NCBI GenBank assembly: GCA_022846635.1
Contig: AP025685.1
Span: 3,286,001-3,350,000, forward strand
DNA length: 64,000 bases
Source of the DNA: Salmonella enterica subsp. enterica serovar Choleraesuis
GTDB lineage: Bacteria; Pseudomonadota; Gammaproteobacteria; Enterobacterales; Enterobacteriaceae
Direction of reading: 5' to 3'
Of this stretch, positions 50,634 to 59,990 are shown piece after piece. The notes under the pieces are model-generated. The model saw only the letters and a list, made by a program, of their open reading frames with translations. It searched no databases and was not told the DNA's origin. The first letter of the stretch is position 1; each line of letters begins with the position of its first letter. The translations under genes were made by a program, and so were the position numbers.

Positions 50634-51194
50634 TTAGCGTTTTTTAAGCAGTTTTGGCAGGTCAGCCAGGCTATTAATAACGATATCCGCAGCCTCTTCC
50701 GCTTCTGCCGTTACCGGCTTGCCGGTACGAACTAATACTTTAGTCCCTACACCTGCCGCTCCAGCCGCCTGCATATCTTCAAGCTTGTCTCCTACCATGC
50801 AGGAAGCAGCCATATCTATATGCAGGAAATCACGCGCAGAGATAAACATCCCGGGAGCAGGTTTCCGGCAATCACACACCTGACGATAAGCATCTACTGA
50901 ACCTTCCGGATGATGCGGGCAATAATAGATGCCATCTAAGTCCACACCTCTGTCAGCCAGAGACCAGTCCATCCACTCGGTAAGTTGCTCAAACTGTGCT
51001 TCGGTAAACTTGCCGCGCGCAATACCTGACTGGTTGGTCACTAATACCAATGAATAGCCCATAGCCTTGAGCTCGCGCATTGCATCAATGACGCCATCAA
51101 TAAATTGAAAGCTATCGATTTCATGGACGTAGCCGTGATCGACATTAATAGTACCGTCACGGTCGAGAAAAATTGCGGGGACAGTATTAGCCAC
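50634..51194 (-). CDS. gmhB: D-glycero-beta-D-manno-heptose-1,7-bisphosphate 7-phosphatase
   Basis: GmhB, 186 residues, is the HAD phosphatase of LPS ADP-heptose synthesis, acting two steps after GmhA, also in this window. The nucleophile motif is [12 protein letters not shown], the second motif [11 protein letters not shown], and a zinc loop CPHHPEGS...CDCRKP is present. [15 protein letters not shown] holds the last acidic motif. It lies between metN (divergent) and the rRNA operon, as in E. coli. Its 3' end is immediately beside the rRNA P1 UP element. Confidence 0.96.
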   Translation of the reverse strand: MANTVPAIFLDRDGTINVDHGYVHEIDSFQFIDGVIDAMRELKAMGYSLVLVTNQSGIARGKFTEAQFEQLTEWMDWSLADRGVDLDGIYYCPHHPEGSVDAYRQVCDCRKPAPGMFISARDFLHIDMAASCMVGDKLEDMQAAGAAGVGTKVLVRTGKPVTAEAEEAADIVINSLADLPKLLKKR

Positions 51195-51387
51195 CAGCTG
51201 CTCCTGAAAAGTTTAATGAGGAATCTTCGCCATCATAGCACCCATCCCTGCCAGCGGCAGCACCAAGAAACAGCAGGATGTCTCCTTCTATTATTCGTCT
51301 AAAGCAACGCTACGACCCCCGCGGTTCTTTATCACAAAAGCGGCGCTTATTCCGTCCGGATGAAACAACGCTAAACATTGTTGATTT

Positions 51388-51411
51388 AGACGTCTAGATG
51401 CCTTAACATCC
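51388..51411 (+). promoter_or_regulatory. Tandem MetJ boxes upstream of metN
   Basis: AGACGTCT (51388-51395, exact MetJ consensus), AGATGCCT (51396-51403, 6/8) and TAACATCC (51404-51411) lie head to tail, as MetJ requires. SAM-bound MetJ would repress metNIQ. Confidence 0.85.
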
Positions 51412-51482
51412 ATTTCGTTCTACGGTGATGCCTGTGTGCAGCCGTAACCACGGTACTGATGGATTACGATAAATATAAACCG

Positions 51483-52514
51483 ATGATTAAACTTTCAAAT
51501 ATCACCAAGGTATTCCAGCAGGGTAACCGGACTATCAACGCTCTGAATGGCGTGAGTCTGGATGTTCCCGCCGGACAAATTTATGGCGTCATCGGTTCTT
51601 CCGGTGCCGGTAAAAGTACGCTCATCCGCTGTGTTAATCTGCTTGAGCGCCCCACCACAGGCTCCGTTCTGGTTGATGGCCAGGACTTAATGGCGATGAA
51701 TGCCAGTCAGCTGACCCGCGCTCGTCGCCAGATTGGGATGATCTTCCAGCACTTTAATCTGCTCGCTTCCCGAACGGTATTTGGCAATGTGGCGCTGCCG
51801 CTGGAGCTGAATAACACGCCTAAAGCGGCTATTGAGCAGCGCGTAAATGAGTTGCTGGAGTTAGTTGGCCTTGCGGATAAACGTGATGCGTGGCCGGCAA
51901 ACCTTTCCGGCGGGCAGAAGCAGCGTGTCGCGATAGCCCGCGCTCTGGCAAGTAGTCCTAAAGTTCTACTGTGCGATGAAGCCACCAGCGCCCTGGACCC
52001 GGCCACGACTCGCGCCATCCTAGAGTTACTTAAGGATATTAACCGCCGCTTAGGGCTGACCATTCTGCTTATTACCCATGAAATGGACGTTGTAAAACGT
52101 ATCTGTGACCGGGTTGCCGTTATCAGCAATGGTGAGCTTATCGAGCAGGATACCGTTAGCGCTGTATTCTCCCATCCTAAGACTCCACTGGCTCAACAAT
52201 TTATTCAGTCAACTTTGCACCTGGATATTCCTGATGATTATGCCGCTCGCCTGAAAACAGAGCCTTGCGCCGATAGCGTACCGCTGCTGCGATTAGAGTT
52301 TACCGGCCAATCCGTGGACGCACCGCTGCTTTCAGAAACTACCCGCCGCTTTAATGTAAACAACAACATTATTAGCGCGCAGATGGATTACGCCGGTGGC
52401 GTTAAGTTTGGGATTATGCTTACCGAGATGCACGGTACTCAGGAAAGTACGCAGGCGGCGATTGAGCATTTGCAGGAACACCAGGTGAAAGTCGAGGTAC
52501 TGGGTTATGTCTGA
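51483..52514 (+). CDS. metN: Methionine ABC transporter ATP-binding protein
   Basis: MetN, 343 residues, powers D- and L-methionine uptake. Walker [11 protein letters not shown]-loop [13 protein letters not shown], signature LSGGQKQR, Walker [13 protein letters not shown] and switch THEMDVV are all present. The C-terminal NIL (C2) domain, about residues 265-343, binds methionine and trans-inhibits transport. [11 protein letters not shown] at 51483 is the E. coli start; an eight-codon longer form is possible. It overlaps metI by 8 bases. Confidence 0.97.
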   Translation: MIKLSNITKVFQQGNRTINALNGVSLDVPAGQIYGVIGSSGAGKSTLIRCVNLLERPTTGSVLVDGQDLMAMNASQLTRARRQIGMIFQHFNLLASRTVFGNVALPLELNNTPKAAIEQRVNELLELVGLADKRDAWPANLSGGQKQRVAIARALASSPKVLLCDEATSALDPATTRAILELLKDINRRLGLTILLITHEMDVVKRICDRVAVISNGELIEQDTVSAVFSHPKTPLAQQFIQSTLHLDIPDDYAARLKTEPCADSVPLLRLEFTGQSVDAPLLSETTRRFNVNNNIISAQMDYAGGVKFGIMLTEMHGTQESTQAAIEHLQEHQVKVEVLGYV

Positions 52515-53160
52515 AGCAATGATGTGGTTAATGGCCCGCGGGGTGTGGGAAACACTGGCGATGACCTTTGTTTCAGGATTCTTCGGCTTCGTTCTCGGTT
52601 TACCTCTGGGCGTATTGCTATATGTCTCACGTCCGGGGCAGATTATGGAAAATGGCTCCCTGTACCGCATCATTTCGGCACTGGTGAATATTTTCCGCTC
52701 CATCCCATTCATTATTTTACTGGTGTGGATGATTCCATTTACTCGAGTGATAGTGGGTACTTCAATCGGTCTCCAGGCAGCAATTGTGCCACTGACCGTG
52801 GGTGCGGCACCGTTTATTGCCCGCATGGTTGAAAACACCCTGCTGGAAATCCCGACCGGCCTGGTCGAAGCTGCACGCACCATGGGCGCTACGCCAATGC
52901 AGATTATCCGTAAGGTACTGCTGCCAGAAGCTCTGCCGGGTCTGGTTAATGCCGCAACCATTACGCTGATTACTCTGGTGGGTTACTCGGCAATGGGTGG
53001 CGCAGTAGGTGCCGGTGGTCTGGGCCAGATTGGCTACCAATATGGCTATATCGGGTATGACGCAGTGGCGATGAATACCGTTTTAATTTTACTGGTCGTG
53101 CTGGTCTGGTTGATTCAGTTCTCCGGCGATCGTATTGTCCGGGCAGTAACCCATAAATAA
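52507..53160 (+). CDS. metI: Methionine ABC transporter permease
   Basis: MetI, 217 residues, is the inner-membrane permease with five predicted helices. The EAA coupling loop [27 protein letters not shown] that contacts MetN is clear. It starts 8 bases before the metN stop, so the two are translationally coupled. A hairpin-rich 89-base gap separates it from metQ. Confidence 0.97.
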   Translation: MSEAMMWLMARGVWETLAMTFVSGFFGFVLGLPLGVLLYVSRPGQIMENGSLYRIISALVNIFRSIPFIILLVWMIPFTRVIVGTSIGLQAAIVPLTVGAAPFIARMVENTLLEIPTGLVEAARTMGATPMQIIRKVLLPEALPGLVNAATITLITLVGYSAMGGAVGAGGLGQIGYQYGYIGYDAVAMNTVLILLVVLVWLIQFSGDRIVRAVTHK

Positions 53161-53185
53161 CACTACAACAACGTGCCCGATACCC

Positions 53186-53218
53186 GGCGCCTCAGGCCCT
53201 CAGCCTGAGGTTCGCGCC
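53186..53218 (+). repeat. Hairpin in the metI-metQ spacer
   Basis: CCTCAGGC / GCCTGAGG (53190-53197, 53203-53210) with a 5-base loop, extended outward by GGCGC / GCGCC (53186-53190, 53214-53218) across a small bulge. No T-run follows. It resembles a REP-like mRNA-stabilising element that would raise metQ over metNI. Confidence 0.55.
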
Positions 53219-53249
53219 GCACACGGGTTTACTCATAAAAGGAAGGCAT

Positions 53250-54065
53250 ATGTTAACTAAGTTCAAAACCTTTGCGGCAGTGGGTGCATTAATCGGCTCT
53301 CTGGCATTAGTAGGTTGTGGTCAGGATGAAAAAGATCCAAACCACATTAAAGTAGGCGTGATTGTTGGCGCTGAGCAGCAGGTTGCGGAAGTTGCCCAGA
53401 AAGTTGCTAAAGATAAATACGGCCTGAATGTCGAGCTGGTAACCTTTAACGACTACGTACTGCCAAACGAAGCATTGAGCAAAGGCGATATCGACGCTAA
53501 CGCCTTCCAGCACAAACCATACCTGGATCAGCAGATTAAAGATCGCGGCTACAAGCTGGTTCCGGTTGGCCACACTTTCGTTTACCCAATCGCCGGTTAC
53601 TCGAAGAAAATTAAATCGCTGAACGAACTGCAGCCGGGTGCTCAGATTGCAGTACCTAACGACCCGACTAACCTGGGCCGTTCCCTGCTGCTGCTGCAGA
53701 AAGTTGGCCTTATCAAGCTGAAAGACGATGTCGGCCTGCTGCCAACCGTTCTGGATATTACCGAGAATGCTAAAAATCTGAAGATCGTTGAACTGGAAGC
53801 TCCACAGCTGCCGCGCTCTCTGGACGATGCTCAAATTGCTCTGGCCGTCATCAACACCACTTATGCCAGCCAGATTGGCCTGACTCCAGAAAAAGACGGT
53901 ATCTTCACCGAAGACAAAGACTCTCCATACGTGAACCTGATTGTCGCTCGTGAAGATAATAAAGACGCAGACAACGTGAAGAAATTCGTGCAGGCTTTCC
54001 AGTCTGACGAAGTGGCTGAAGCGGCCAATAAAATCTTCAATGGTGGTGCAGTTAAAGGCTGGTAA
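53250..54065 (+). CDS. metQ: Methionine-binding lipoprotein MetQ
   Basis: MetQ, 271 residues, is the periplasmic methionine-binding lipoprotein of MetNIQ. The lipobox LALVGC places the lipidated cysteine at residue 23. NlpA-family segments are IKVGVIVGAEQQVAEVAQKVAK, DANAFQHKPYLDQQ, YPIAGYSKKI and the terminal FNGGAVKGW. Codon use is strongly biased, suggesting high expression. AAAGGAAGG precedes the ATG. Confidence 0.97.
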   Translation: MLTKFKTFAAVGALIGSLALVGCGQDEKDPNHIKVGVIVGAEQQVAEVAQKVAKDKYGLNVELVTFNDYVLPNEALSKGDIDANAFQHKPYLDQQIKDRGYKLVPVGHTFVYPIAGYSKKIKSLNELQPGAQIAVPNDPTNLGRSLLLLQKVGLIKLKDDVGLLPTVLDITENAKNLKIVELEAPQLPRSLDDAQIALAVINTTYASQIGLTPEKDGIFTEDKDSPYVNLIVAREDNKDADNVKKFVQAFQSDEVAEAANKIFNGGAVKGW

Positions 54066-54076
54066 GCAATTTCCCG

Positions 54077-54104
54077 AATTTGGGCCTCCTGGCAGGCCCA
54101 AATT
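54077..54104 (+). terminator. metNIQ terminator hairpin
   Basis: AATTTGGGCCT / AGGCCCAAATT (54077-54087, 54094-54104) form a perfect 11-bp stem with a 6-base loop, 11 bases after the metQ stop codon. Confidence 0.78.
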
Positions 54105-54138
54105 ATCGGAGCTAATCGGCTTTTTTCACTCTTTTAAT

Positions 54139-54161
54139 AAGACGGGCGTTATGCCCGTCTT
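54139..54161 (+). terminator. Second hairpin downstream of metQ
   Basis: AAGACGGGC / GCCCGTCTT (54139-54147, 54153-54161), 9-bp stem and 5-base loop, preceding rcsF. It may act as a backup terminator. Confidence 0.6.
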
Positions 54162-54220
54162 GTCATTTGGGTAAGAGATTGATTCAATATCGGCATTTCA
54201 TCATTACCTGAGGAATTATT

Positions 54221-54625
54221 ATGCGTGCTTTACCGATCTGTTTCTTAGCACTCATGTTGAGCGGTTGCTCGTTATTAAGCAGATCTCCCGTTGAACAAAC
54301 CCAAAGCAACGCACAGCCTGCGCGCACGGAGCCTGCCACCACATCTGCCCCTCGTATGAACTCAGTGCGAGTCTATACCAACGCAGAGGCGCTGGTTGGC
54401 AAACCATTCCGCGACCTGGGCGAAGTTAGCGGCGACTCTTGCCAGGCAACAAATCAGGACTCTCCACCAAACATCCCTACCGCCCGTAAACGCATGCAAA
54501 TCAACGCATCACGCATGAATGCTAATGCCGTACTACTGCACAGCTGTGAAGTTACTAGCGGTGCTCCCGGCTGCTACCGTCAGGCTTTATGCGTAGGCTC
54601 AGCGCTGAAAATCAACGCTAAATGA
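54221..54625 (+). CDS. rcsF: Rcs stress-response outer-membrane lipoprotein RcsF
   Basis: RcsF, 134 residues, senses outer-membrane and peptidoglycan damage and activates the Rcs phosphorelay via IgaA. The lipobox LMLSGC gives lipidated Cys16; a Pro/Ser/Thr-rich linker follows. The folded domain has the four cysteines that form two disulfides: GDSCQAT, LHSCEV, APGCYR and ALCVG. It overlaps trmO by four bases (ATGA). Confidence 0.96.
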   Translation: MRALPICFLALMLSGCSLLSRSPVEQTQSNAQPARTEPATTSAPRMNSVRVYTNAEALVGKPFRDLGEVSGDSCQATNQDSPPNIPTARKRMQINASRMNANAVLLHSCEVTSGAPGCYRQALCVGSALKINAK

Positions 54626-55329
54626 CCGACTTTACCATCGCCCAGATAGGCGTTATTCGCTCTCCTTATAAAGAGAAGTTTGCCGTCCCCCGCCAGCCAG
54701 GTCTGGTCACTGAAGCTCGCGGGGAGCTGCATTTAGTAGCCCCTTATAATCAGGCGGAAGCGGTACGCGGTCTGGAAGAATTTAGTCATATCTGGGTGGT
54801 GTTCGTTTTTCATCAGACAATGGATGGTGGCTGGCGTCCGACCGTACGTCCGCCTCGCCTGGGTGGAAATGCCAGAATGGGTGTATTCGCCACCCGTTCC
54901 ACATTTCGCCCTAACCCACTGGGCATGTCATTAGTTCGCCTCGAGAGTATTGAAACTCGTGGCAACGAGGTGATTTTGCACCTGGGAGGTATCGACCTGG
55001 TGGATGGCACTCCGGTGGTGGATATCAAACCGTATTTGCCATTTGCAGAAGCCTTGCCGGACGCACGCGCAGGATATGCACAGGCAGCGCCTGAGGCTCA
55101 AATGGTTGTCACATTTAGCCTGGAGGTGGAGCAGCAACTTCCGGCGCTTGAACGCCAGTACCCACAGCTACGTAAGTTTATCAGTGAAGTGCTGGCCCAG
55201 GATCCACGCCCTGCTTATCGCAAAAAGGAAGATCCGGGTAAAAGCTACGCCGTTTGGCTTTTAGATTTCAATGTACGCTGGCGGGTAACGCCTGCCGGAG
55301 CCGAAGTGTTTGCCCTTGAAAAGCGTTAA
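54622..55329 (+). CDS. trmO: tRNA (adenine37-N6)-methyltransferase TrmO
   Basis: TrmO (YaeB/TsaA), 235 residues, methylates N6 of t6A37 in tRNA-Thr(GGU). TsaA-family blocks are IAQIGVIRSPYKEKFAVPRQPGL, GLEEFSHIWVVFVFHQ, RPPRLGGNARMGVFATRSTFRPNPLGMSLVRLE and GIDLVDGTPVVDIKPYLPFAEA. Translationally coupled to rcsF, as in E. coli. Confidence 0.95.
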   Translation: MTDFTIAQIGVIRSPYKEKFAVPRQPGLVTEARGELHLVAPYNQAEAVRGLEEFSHIWVVFVFHQTMDGGWRPTVRPPRLGGNARMGVFATRSTFRPNPLGMSLVRLESIETRGNEVILHLGGIDLVDGTPVVDIKPYLPFAEALPDARAGYAQAAPEAQMVVTFSLEVEQQLPALERQYPQLRKFISEVLAQDPRPAYRKKEDPGKSYAVWLLDFNVRWRVTPAGAEVFALEKR

Positions 55330-55439
55330 ATTCCTCTCCCTATCTTTTGGCAACTCTGCCACACTGGTAAACTAAACCACTTTTTTCGCCGGGCTACATA
55401 ATGCCCGGCCGCTGAATATCCATAATGGAACCGTAACAC

Positions 55440-57158
55440 ATGCGTACTAGCCAATATCTGCTCTCCACTCTGAAGGAGACTCCTGCCGACGCCGAAGTCA
55501 TCAGCCACCAGCTGATGCTGCGCGCTGGTATGATCCGTAAACTGGCCTCCGGGTTATACACCTGGCTGCCGACCGGTCTGCGCGTCCTGAAAAAAGTCGA
55601 AAACATCGTGCGTGAAGAAATGAATAACGCCGGTGCTATCGAAGTCTCTATGCCCGTCGTGCAGCCTGCCGACCTGTGGCAGGAGAGCGGCCGTTGGGAG
55701 CAGTATGGTCCGGAGTTGTTGCGTTTTGTTGACCGCGGCGACCGTCCTTTCGTTCTGGGGCCAACCCATGAAGAAGTTATCACCGACCTGGTGCGCAATG
55801 AGCTGAGCTCTTACAAACAGCTGCCACTTAACTTTTTCCAGATTCAAACCAAATTCCGTGACGAAGTGCGCCCGCGCTTTGGGGTGATGCGCTCCCGCGA
55901 GTTCATCATGAAAGATGCTTACTCTTTCCATACCTCTCAGGAGTCGCTGCAGGAAACTTATGACGCGATGTATCGCGCCTACAGCAATATCTTCTCGCGC
56001 ATGGGTCTGGATTTCCGTCCAGTGCAGGCTGACACCGGTTCTATCGGCGGCAGCGCGTCGCACGAGTTCCAGGTTCTGGCACAGAGCGGTGAAGACGATA
56101 TCGTATTCTCCACCGGTTCTGACTATGCGGCAAACATTGAGCTGGCCGAAGCAGTCGCGCCGGCCGAACCGCGCGCAGCGGCTACCCAGGAAATGAGCCT
56201 GGTTGATACGCCAAACGCAAAAACTATCGCTGAACTGGTAGAGCAATTCTCTCTGCCAGTAACTAAAACGGTTAAAACTCTGCTGGTAAAAGCTACCGAA
56301 GAGAGCGGCCATAAACTGGTTGCCCTGCTGGTTCGCGGTGACCATGAGCTGAATGAAGTTAAAGCTGAGAAAATTCCGCAGGTTGCCAGCCCGCTGACTT
56401 TTGCTACTGAAGAAGAAATTCGCGCAATAGTAGGCGCAGGTCCAGGCTCCCTTGGCCCGGTCAATATGCCAGTTCCTGTCGTTGTTGATCGTACCGTCGC
56501 AGCAATGAGCGATTTTGGCGCTGGTGCTAACATCGATGGCAAACACTACTTCGGCATCAACTGGGATCGCGACGTCGCGCTGCCTGAAGTTGCGGATATC
56601 CGCAACGTTGTAGAAGGCGATGCTAGCCCGGACGGTAAAGGGACACTGCTCATCAAGCGCGGTATCGAAGTCGGCCATATTTTCCAGCTGGGCACCAAAT
56701 ACTCTGCGGCAATGAAAGCAACCGTTCAGGGTGAAGACGGTCGTAACCAGGTTCTGACAATGGGTTGCTACGGCATCGGGGTGACACGCGTCGTTGCTGC
56801 GGCAATTGAGCAGAACCATGACGAACGCGGCATCCTGTGGCCAGAAGCCATTGCGCCGTTCCAGGTCGCTATTCTGCCAATGAATATGCACAAATCCTTC
56901 CGCGTGAAAGAGCTGGCCGAAGAGCTGTATAACAGCCTGCGCGCTCGCGGTATCGAAGTACTGATGGACGATCGTAAAGAGCGTCCAGGCGTGATGTTTG
57001 CCGATATGGAACTTATCGGTATCCCTCATACCGTAGTTATCGGTGACCGCAACCTGGATAACGACGAAGTAGAATACAAATATCGTCGCGACGGTGATAA
57101 GTCTCTGATTAAGACTGCCGACCTGCTGGAGTTCCTGGTCGCTAAAACCGCGAAATAA
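55440..57158 (+). CDS. proS: Prolyl-tRNA synthetase
   Basis: ProS, 572 residues, exactly the E. coli length, charges tRNA-Pro. Class II motif 2 is [26 protein letters not shown] and motif 3 is [18 protein letters not shown]. The editing (INS) domain, about residues 224-407, includes [33 protein letters not shown] and hydrolyses Ala-tRNA-Pro. The C-terminal anticodon-binding domain follows. Strong codon bias agrees with high expression. Confidence 0.97.
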   Translation: MRTSQYLLSTLKETPADAEVISHQLMLRAGMIRKLASGLYTWLPTGLRVLKKVENIVREEMNNAGAIEVSMPVVQPADLWQESGRWEQYGPELLRFVDRGDRPFVLGPTHEEVITDLVRNELSSYKQLPLNFFQIQTKFRDEVRPRFGVMRSREFIMKDAYSFHTSQESLQETYDAMYRAYSNIFSRMGLDFRPVQADTGSIGGSASHEFQVLAQSGEDDIVFSTGSDYAANIELAEAVAPAEPRAAATQEMSLVDTPNAKTIAELVEQFSLPVTKTVKTLLVKATEESGHKLVALLVRGDHELNEVKAEKIPQVASPLTFATEEEIRAIVGAGPGSLGPVNMPVPVVVDRTVAAMSDFGAGANIDGKHYFGINWDRDVALPEVADIRNVVEGDASPDGKGTLLIKRGIEVGHIFQLGTKYSAAMKATVQGEDGRNQVLTMGCYGIGVTRVVAAAIEQNHDERGILWPEAIAPFQVAILPMNMHKSFRVKELAEELYNSLRARGIEVLMDDRKERPGVMFADMELIGIPHTVVIGDRNLDNDEVEYKYRRDGDKSLIKTADLLEFLVAKTAK

Positions 57159-57193
57159 TAAAGATAATCCCGAAGCCATTAAGTTTCGGGCTA

Positions 57194-57226
57194 AAAAAAG
57201 CCAGTCACTCAGTGACTGGCTTTTTT
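57194..57226. terminator. Bidirectional terminator between proS and nlpE
   Basis: AAAAAAGCCAGTCACT and AGTGACTGGCTTTTTT (57194-57209, 57211-57226) form a near-perfect palindrome with A- and T-runs for both converging genes. Confidence 0.9.
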
Positions 57227-57250
57227 ATTGCGCTAACAAAACCTTGTTCG

Positions 57251-57964
57251 TTATTGAGTGGCTAAATCCGAGCAGTCTTTATCAGGCATAAAGGTGTGAT
57301 TGCTTCCATCAACCACGATCTGTACCACCGCTGCGCCGGTATCCGGATTCGCGCCCTGCGCAAAGTGGCCATGCATTACCACCAGTACAGCCCGGCTTTG
57401 ATCGCCGCGCGCCGCAAGATATCCACGCTCAATTTCAGCATTGCTTTCCACCAGGGTTTTACGCCCGGTATCGCAATCGGTAAATACTGCACTGTCTGCC
57501 ATATAGAAATACTTACCGCGCATTACCATTGGCGTGGCTGGCAGCGGCAAGTTAGCTGGCTTTAAGGTAAAGCGTTTCGGGTCAAGGGGCACACCGTCTG
57601 CATCCATCATCACCAGAGTGTCACCCTCTGGCCGGAAATAACTGCGCTGTCCTTTGCTATCGGTTAGCACCAGCTTATCGGCGGTACGCGCCCAGGTGCC
57701 ATAGCTGGCGTTCGATATCTGCGGTGTACGCCCCTGATAAGCCATATTCATCACCCAGCTTCCGTCTTTATCTAAAAACAGAGTGGTTTCGATGCCGCTG
57801 CAATCCTCACATGGCAGCAGGCCTCGATAGCTTTGCTGCATTGGCTTCAGCTCCGAGGCCTGTGTCAGATGCAGGCTATCGCTATCCGGACGATTGTTAC
57901 AGCCAAACAGTGCCACCAGGCTGCATACTGCTAACAGCGGTAAAATGAGTTTTTTCACTGTCAT
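57251..57964 (-). CDS. nlpE: Envelope stress lipoprotein NlpE (CutF)
   Basis: NlpE, 237 residues, is an outer-membrane lipoprotein that activates the Cpx response on surface contact or when lipoprotein or redox processing fails. Lipobox ALFGC gives Cys22. The N-terminal barrel holds the CxxC motif LPCEDCSG (53-56 region), and the C-terminal OB domain holds the second disulfide cysteines in FTDCDTG and DKDCSDL. Convergent with proS; yaeF, which lies beside it in E. coli, is absent. Confidence 0.95.
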   Translation of the reverse strand: MTVKKLILPLLAVCSLVALFGCNNRPDSDSLHLTQASELKPMQQSYRGLLPCEDCSGIETTLFLDKDGSWVMNMAYQGRTPQISNASYGTWARTADKLVLTDSKGQRSYFRPEGDTLVMMDADGVPLDPKRFTLKPANLPLPATPMVMRGKYFYMADSAVFTDCDTGRKTLVESNAEIERGYLAARGDQSRAVLVVMHGHFAQGANPDTGAAVVQIVVDGSNHTFMPDKDCSDLATQ

Positions 57965-57990
57965 ATCCTTGTTAAGTAACTCACTATTTG

Positions 57991-58413
57991 TCAGTCGCTG
58001 AATTTAGAGACTTTACCCCGCAGCGACTTAACTTGTGATTTTTGCGCTTTTCCAGCCAACCTTCTCTCACGCGAGCCACGGGTTGGGCGGGTTGCTTTTC
58101 GCCGCTTTGCTACTTCAGTGAGCGTTTCAATCAAAGTAACCAGACGCGCTATCGCAGCCTCACGGTTCAGCTCCTGATTACGGTACTCCTGAGCCTTAAT
58201 AATAACGATGCCATCTTCGGTTATCAGATGATGACTGGCATTCAGCAGACGCTGCTTATCCGACTCGCTCAAACTTGAGGCGCGTATATCAAAACGAAGA
58301 TGAATAGCGCTTGAGGTCTTATTAACATGCTGCCCCCCGGCCCCCTGTGCTCGTATCGCGCTCATTTCCAGCTCATCTTCAGAAAGCGAGCGACCGCCGG
58401 AAAGCATTATCAT
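57991..58413 (-). CDS. arfB: Alternative ribosome-rescue factor B (peptidyl-tRNA hydrolase)
   Basis: ArfB (YaeJ), 140 residues, releases peptides from ribosomes stalled without a stop codon. The catalytic GGQ is in [22 protein letters not shown] (26-28). The basic tail [32 protein letters not shown] inserts into the empty mRNA channel. It overlaps the end of yaeQ by four bases, so they are one operon. Confidence 0.96.
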   Translation of the reverse strand: MIMLSGGRSLSEDELEMSAIRAQGAGGQHVNKTSSAIHLRFDIRASSLSESDKQRLLNASHHLITEDGIVIIKAQEYRNQELNREAAIARLVTLIETLTEVAKRRKATRPTRGSRERRLAGKAQKSQVKSLRGKVSKFSD

Positions 58414-58955
58414 ACCAGTGACTTCCAGGGGGTCAGGGTAATTTCCAGACTGTTCTGTTCATCGGAAAGCCAAATAATACCTTCCTGCAGAGTAGCCTGA
58501 AGGTTCATTGAGCGCTGAGCCAGAGAAACCAATTGCGCAAGCTGGTCGTTATCGATGTACCAGACAGTCAGGTTGTCAAACCCCGCCAGCCGTTCCTGAT
58601 TTTGCTGCCACCAAACGCTCGCCGCCCGGCCATTATAGGTAAACAACACAACATCGCGCGCCAGGCTGCAGGCCTTTTTAAGCCGTTTTTCATCCGGCAG
58701 GCCCAGCTCTATCCATAGATCGATACCCATATGGTCGTTACGCAGCCACAGTTCTGGCTCGTCATCGGCACTCAACCCACGGGTAAACTCCAGGCGCTCA
58801 TTCGCATATTTTAGCCACGCCAAAAGACGTAGCATCAGCCGCTCTTCAGTCTCAGAAGGATGACGAGCCAGCGTCAGGCTGTTATCCAGGAATACATTAC
58901 GATCCATATCTGAAACATTGACCGCTGCTTTATATATCGTTGCTTTTAGTGCCAT
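58410..58955 (-). CDS. yaeQ: YaeQ family protein
   Basis: YaeQ, 181 residues as in E. coli, is a PD-(D/E)XK-fold protein. Typical segments are [77 protein letters not shown] and [11 protein letters not shown]. Suppression of RfaH loss was proposed for YaeQ, but its function is not settled. MALKATIY at 58955 is the family start; the long in-frame extension upstream is not. Coupled to arfB. Confidence 0.94.
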   Translation of the reverse strand: MALKATIYKAAVNVSDMDRNVFLDNSLTLARHPSETEERLMLRLLAWLKYANERLEFTRGLSADDEPELWLRNDHMGIDLWIELGLPDEKRLKKACSLARDVVLFTYNGRAASVWWQQNQERLAGFDNLTVWYIDNDQLAQLVSLAQRSMNLQATLQEGIIWLSDEQNSLEITLTPWKSLV

Positions 58956-59152
58956 GGTGTCCTCACGCTTGTATGGCGTCCATTGTAGCGAAACTAAGCC
59001 TCCGGCGGGATAAATTCCCACGCCATCCCGGCCGCCGGATACAGACAAACAAGTCAATATGATATAGTCACCTTGATAAACAGAGCCGAACTTCGTAGCC
59101 TTAATAGGCAACCACGAAGCGGCCTTTACCCAGGCAACTTACAGGAGGTCAA

Positions 59153-59353
59153 ATGACCAGTTATTGTGAATTGATTCGTCGCCGTTATAGTGAAATAGCC
59201 AGCGGTGACCTGGGTTACATTCCAGATGCACTCGGCTGTGCACTTAAGGCTCTGAATGCGGTGGCCTGTGATGAAACGCTTTCGGAGACAGTCAGGGAAC
59301 AAGCGGCTTTTGCTGCGGCTAACTTACTGGTGAGCGACTATGTCAATGAATGA
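59153..59353 (+). CDS. yaeP: YaeP family protein
   Basis: YaeP, 66 residues as in E. coli, starts [26 protein letters not shown] and is helical with no known catalytic motif. AGGAGG precedes the ATG. It overlaps rof by 8 bases and forms one operon with it. Function unknown. Confidence 0.93.
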   Translation: MTSYCELIRRRYSEIASGDLGYIPDALGCALKALNAVACDETLSETVREQAAFAAANLLVSDYVNE

Positions 59354-59603
59354 TGTTTATCAACCCATCAATTGCGATGACTACGACAACCTGGAGCTTG
59401 CCTGCCAGAAGAATTTGTTGCTGACCCTAGAGTTAACTGGGGGTGAGAAGGTAGAGGCGAAGGCCAGCGATTTAGTCTCGCGAAAAAATATCGAATACCT
59501 GGTCGTCATCGAAAAGGGACAGGATGCGCGCGAAATCCGTCTCGATAAAATTGTCAGCTTCAGCCATCCAAACCTGGGAACCGTTGTAGTTAACCTGTCC
59601 TGA
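59346..59603 (+). CDS. rof: Rho-specific transcription termination inhibitor Rof
   Basis: Rof (YaeO), 85 residues, binds the primary RNA-binding site of Rho and blocks termination. The sequence [48 protein letters not shown] and [18 protein letters not shown] follows E. coli Rof. The start MNDVYQ at 59346 aligns with the E. coli start; an ATG two codons earlier is also possible. It overlaps the yaeP stop. Confidence 0.94.
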   Translation: MNDVYQPINCDDYDNLELACQKNLLLTLELTGGEKVEAKASDLVSRKNIEYLVVIEKGQDAREIRLDKIVSFSHPNLGTVVVNLS

Positions 59604-59669
59604 CGCCGGGTTTACACCATTCACGATTAAGCGGGCAGCAGCATAGCTGCCCGTTTTGATATCCAGTAG

Positions 59670-59990
59670 CTACTTCCCTGCTTTCTGGCTGGCATAATAA
59701 GCGGCCAGATTATTAATGTCGCTTTCTGAAAGCCCGGCAACATATGCCTGCATGATCCCGGCCTGCCCACCGCTGCGCTCACCCTTTTTATACGCATGCA
59801 TCGCGCCTGCCAGATACTCAGCACTCTGACCTGCCAGCGATGGGTAAAGCGGAGAAGTAGATTTGCCTTCCATACCATGGCAAGCCACACACATAACCGC
59901 CTTCTGCTCACCCGCTTTGGCATCTCCGGCCGCCTGAGCCGGTAGCCACCAGCAGCACAAAGCAAATATCGCTACTACTCGTTTCAACAT
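59670..59990 (-). CDS. Small c-type cytochrome (cytochrome c553-like)
   Basis: This 106-residue protein has a signal peptide MLKRVVAIFALCCWWLPAQA and a class I cytochrome c domain. Haem is attached through CVACH (Cys34, Cys37, His38), with Met80 in AGIMQAYVAGL as likely sixth ligand; ESDINNLAAYYAS is the usual C-terminal helix. It would be a periplasmic electron carrier needing the Ccm system. It starts 7 bases inside the tilS 3' end, so it is expressed with tilS. E. coli K-12 has no gene here. The redox partner is unknown. Confidence 0.88.
   Translation of the reverse strand: MLKRVVAIFALCCWWLPAQAAGDAKAGEQKAVMCVACHGMEGKSTSPLYPSLAGQSAEYLAGAMHAYKKGERSGGQAGIMQAYVAGLSESDINNLAAYYASQKAGK

Noticed and set aside
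53307..54101. 264-codon open frame antisense to metQ
   Set aside because: Same cause, strong codon bias of metQ; the protein has no signal, domain or upstream start signals.
55554..57179. 541-codon open frame antisense to proS
   Set aside because: proS is highly biased, which leaves the opposite frame open; its translation has no recognisable domain.
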